Assembly: GCA_019916065.1 (NCBI GenBank)
Contig: CM034240.1
Location: 13,935,894-13,999,893, forward strand
Direction of reading: 5' to 3'
From: Vitellaria paradoxa
Lineage: Eukaryota; Streptophyta; Magnoliopsida; Ericales; Sapotaceae
Length of the DNA: 64,000 nt
In this document: one piece after another, positions 61,401 through 64,000 of the stretch
How the letters are laid out: each line of letters begins with the position of its first letter
Numbering within the stretch: position 1 is the first letter of the stretch
Program-made: the position numbers and the translations under genes
Notes under the pieces: generated by a model
The model's input: only the letters and a program-made list of their open reading frames with translations
Databases searched by the model: none
What the model was told of the DNA's origin: nothing

Positions 61401-62905
61401 ACTTAAGATAAGAAAAATTGGAGCTGTATAACCTCACCACAAACCAGTAAAGAGATTATGAATTACCGTTGAACCTGCAAAAGAAGACTAGCTTACTTAA
61501 CCTCTTACTTTCGCAAAAGATAAAGGCATTCTTTCGTTCAACAGCTGTTTTGTAACAGAATTGCACCTGTTGCAGATGTTTGCTGATCATGAATCAAGTC
61601 TAAATCCAATTGACGTTCCAAGGGCATTGATATGGAATTTGCCAAGACGGACAGTGTACTTTGGGACATCTGTAACATCAATTTTTAGAGGTAAAAATAA
61701 TTTTTTTGCTTTAAAAACTCCATGCATTAATTTTGCAGCTATCAACTTAAAAAATGGCTTACAAAATTAATACAATTCTTTGTCAGGCCTTCCAACAGAG
61801 GGAATTCAATACTGCTTTTGGAGAGGTATGGAATGCTCCCCTAGACTTTTTTTGTACCCTTCATCCGCTTTGGTTGAAAAAAACAAAAAAAAACAAAAGA
61901 ACAAACAAACAAACAAACAAAATCGGAACTGACAGATGATAATCTTAAAAAGCTAAATATCCAAACTATAACATAAAATGAAAAAGTAAGTATGGTTCGC
62001 TTCTTAGTTGTTGCATTGCATCTTTCCTTTTCAATTATAGTGTAACATTGTATCTAGTTACCAATGTACCATAATTCATCATACTTCCCTCGTTTTGGGT
62101 AGGGGCAAGAAGCGAAGGGAAAACCGAAAAAGGACTTTACACATGCCAGTAACATTGCTCTCTGCTTACTGTAATGGTATAAATAAATACATAATAGTGA
62201 AAGAGATGTTACTTTCAACTTCTGTTCAGATAGTGTACATGTGGCAAGTAAATGTCTCTGCCTATCGTCTTCGTCAAACTAAAAATCATAGTATCAAAGA
62301 AAAATCATTAAATTTTATTGGCATTAAATGCATATCAAAATGCGAATTACAGAATTTAATAAAATAGTGTTATAAATAAGGGGGCAAGAGAGAGATAAAG
62401 TTAGCTGTAAATTGACATATACCCTAAGTTTTGCACCTTGTACAAGAGTATTTTTTTTTTTTTAAATGAAAATACTACTCACATTCAATTATATTGCTGT
62501 AGATAGCTACCATGTGATGCAAAGTGCTTTAACATATTGTGATCAAATGGGTTCATCATTAGATTTGTACACAAAATCAATTTGATGGTCACAAAAATGG
62601 TCTGCCATAGTCAAAAAGCCTCTTGCAGAATAGTGGCTTAATATAATTGAATCTTGTGGCCAACCAAATTCAAATGTACCTCATTTAAAAATGCTCGTGT
62701 GTCTGTGGTACCCACTCTAAGGAGTGGATTTTATTCAATCATATTTTACGTTCTAATGTTATTTGAAATTTATTTTACAGGATTTGTCTGCGTAAGGGGA
62801 TTCGACCAAAAAACAAGGGCACCTCGACCTCTACAGGCCAGATTGCACTTCCCCGCAAGCAAGTTGGCCAAGACGAAAAATGAAGAAAATAAAAGAAGTC
62901 AATAA
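49470..62905 (+). CDS. ROS1: DEMETER/ROS1-type 5-methylcytosine DNA glycosylase
   Basis: In this family the enzyme excises 5-methylcytosine from DNA in the nucleus and cuts the strand, starting active demethylation by base excision repair. The 18 coding exons are 49470-50040, 51988-54288, 54995-55085, 55177-56569, 56701-56780, 57244-57328, 57412-57503, 57590-57658, 57766-57802, 57890-57972, 59759-60178, 60624-60660, 60750-60807, 61062-61201, 61281-61346, 61576-61690, 61787-61825 and 62781-62905. They join in frame to 1,933 residues. Visible parts are an N-terminal WVPLTP motif, a Lys-rich block (about 310-360, with KRKYVRKK), domain A (about 890-1010, with FRGRADSFIARMHLVQ), the glycosylase domain with HhH catalytic Lys1491 and Asp1509, a 4Fe-4S cluster Cys1576/1583/1586/1592 (C-X6-C-X2-C-X5-C), a permuted CXXC segment (about 1780-1810) and the RRM-like C-terminal domain. 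All catalytic residues are present. Intron 13 uses a GC donor. ROS1 against DME is not settled: the C-terminal half reads ROS1-like, while the length and N-terminus also fit DME. Confidence 0.95.
50041..51987 (+). other. Intron 1 of the demethylase gene
   Basis: A 1,947-bp GT-AG intron, AT-rich, with poly-T at about 50625-50638. No transposon ends or gene are recognised. The reading frame downstream extends about 50 nt into the intron, which is chance. Confidence 0.8.
57973..59758 (+). other. Intron 10 of the demethylase gene, enlarged by a transposon
   Basis: A 1,786-bp GT-AG intron between the Fe-S cluster exon and the following 420-bp exon. Over half is a DNA-transposon-like insert (58502-59426). 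A G-rich run lies at about 58332-58340. The intron would be about 860 bp without the insert. Splice sites are intact. Confidence 0.85.
58502..59426. mobile_element. Family-1 Tourist/Harbinger-like element in the demethylase intron
   Basis: The left end GGCCCCGTTTGACAACTATT and the right end, read inward as GAGTCCGTTTGATAAAACTG, are inverted repeats. The flanking TTA at 58499-58501 and 59427-59429 is the 3-bp target duplication. 925 bp, AT-rich, no transposase. It is the only uninterrupted copy of family 1 in the window and serves as a template for the nested copies at 21.3 and 28.0 kb. Confidence 0.78.
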
Positions 62906-64000
62906 TGCTGAGAAAGTACCGATACAAAAGGTTCTAACTAAATCCATCAATACAAGAAGAAAAATTCATTGCTAAGCATAGAAAGGACTGGTGACCAACA
63001 GAATGTTGTACATTCAATTGTTCCTCCTCTAGCATTAGATGATTTTACATCAAACAATTGTTCCTCCTCTACCATTAGATGATTTTACATCAAATCAGGC
63101 TGCAGAGAAAAAATAAATAAAAAATAAAAAATTCGAGTCATTTGATGAGATCCCCAGACAAGTAGGCCTGAGTCTGTATGCAATTAACATTTTTTGATTT
63201 TTCAATTCAACAATTCAATGCTCAAAAATGAGCCGTTGTTCAAAGATTTAGCCAATATTATGAAGGAAGCAGAAAAGAAGGAGGAATATCACTTGTGATG
63301 TAGAAATTTATTCTCATTCCTTGTACCATGTGCGAGCGAATAGAATCACATGATTTACATTAATTGTTGCACGCTTCCTGTTGTTTTCTCGTGATAAAAT
63401 TTGCCCAAGGTATCTATCTTCCTACTTTACAAGATAAAGTGCTCCAAAGATTCAAGTCTACACAGCCTACATTCTAGCAGGGTCAAAGTATGTCTTCGTA
63501 CTTTACAAGACAAAGTCCCCCAAAGGTTTAACTTTACAGCCTACATTCTAGTAAAGTCTACATTCTAGCAGGGTTTCACCACGGTTACTTCCACTATGAT
63601 TTTAACTCCATCCCTAACACATGAAACTAAACCAGGTAAGAAATACACAACAATGTATATTCAATACCTACAACACAAGCACATAAACCAGGTGAGAAAT
63701 ACACAAGAATGTATATTCAGTACCTATTAGGTATTTAGGTGTACTAATGACATTTTAAGAAGTCAATCAAGCACCATATAATCTTATAACTATCCAAAAG
63801 AATATTCCAAGTCCAATATACTATCTTATAACTATCCAAAAGAACATGAAGTCCAACGTATATTCAATACTTATTAGGTATTTAAGCGTACAACCACTTT
63901 AAGAAGTCAAGCAAGTACTATGCAATCTTATAAGTATCCAAAGAACATGAAAGTCCAAAGAGTTCGGTCTAAGATCACTGTATTGGCTTAGTTGGGGGTA
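62906..64000 (+). other. 3' UTR and flank of the demethylase gene, with short duplications
   Basis: The AATAAATAAAAAATAAAAA cluster at about 63112-63130 is a likely poly-A signal about 210 nt after the stop. A 40-bp unit starting CAATTGTTCCTCC is repeated at 63015-63054 and 63055-63094. Further imperfect repeats follow, such as GCCTACATTCTAG three times within 63465-63575 and 'CTTATAACTATCCAAAAGAA' phrases at 63780-63960. No further gene is seen before the window ends. Confidence 0.5.

Overview
This window is nuclear DNA from a flowering plant, very likely a woody or other broad-leaved eudicot. It is AT-rich, its genes are split by GT-AG introns, and the three protein genes belong to plant-typical families. 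None could be named to species from sequence alone.

Layout. (1) 3.1-7.0 kb, plus strand: a complete nine-exon CSLA9-type glucomannan 4-beta-mannosyltransferase, a Golgi enzyme of hemicellulose synthesis. (2) 7.8 kb, minus strand: a nuclear tRNA-Leu(UAA). (3) 12.0-14.5 kb, minus strand: a complete five-exon OTU-family deubiquitinase with a GC-rich, organelle-presequence-like first exon. (4) About 14.6-48 kb: a 33 kb gene desert built from transposable elements, AT-rich sequence and tandem repeats. It holds three of the window's four tRNA-derived SINEs (the fourth is at 1.3 kb), two hAT-like elements (one of them just outside at 10.2 kb), nested Harbinger/Tourist-like elements with TTA/TAA target duplications, and a 5 kb gag-only Ty3/gypsy retrotransposon with 1.6 kb LTRs. 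It also has an ancient 1.25 kb tandem duplication that serves as an internal 'empty site' record, and a recent 3 x 355 bp tandem array. (5) 48.3-62.9 kb, plus strand: a complete 18-coding-exon DEMETER/ROS1-type 5-methylcytosine DNA glycosylase of 1,933 residues, preceded by a TATA box, a probable leader intron and a repeated uORF-bearing leader. (6) 62.9-64 kb: 3' flank with short tandem duplications.

The three genes are functionally unrelated (cell wall, ubiquitin, DNA demethylation) and form no operon-like unit. The one thematic link is that the DNA demethylase gene lies next to, and carries within an intron, the kind of transposon DNA whose methylation such enzymes edit. I found no CRISPR array, no bacterial-type system and no convincing new multi-gene system. 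The most informative structures are the nested-insertion chronology at 27-37 kb, the tandem arrays at 43-45 kb and the demethylase leader. All gene models were built by hand by joining exons at splice signals so that reading frame and family motifs stay continuous. No database search was run.
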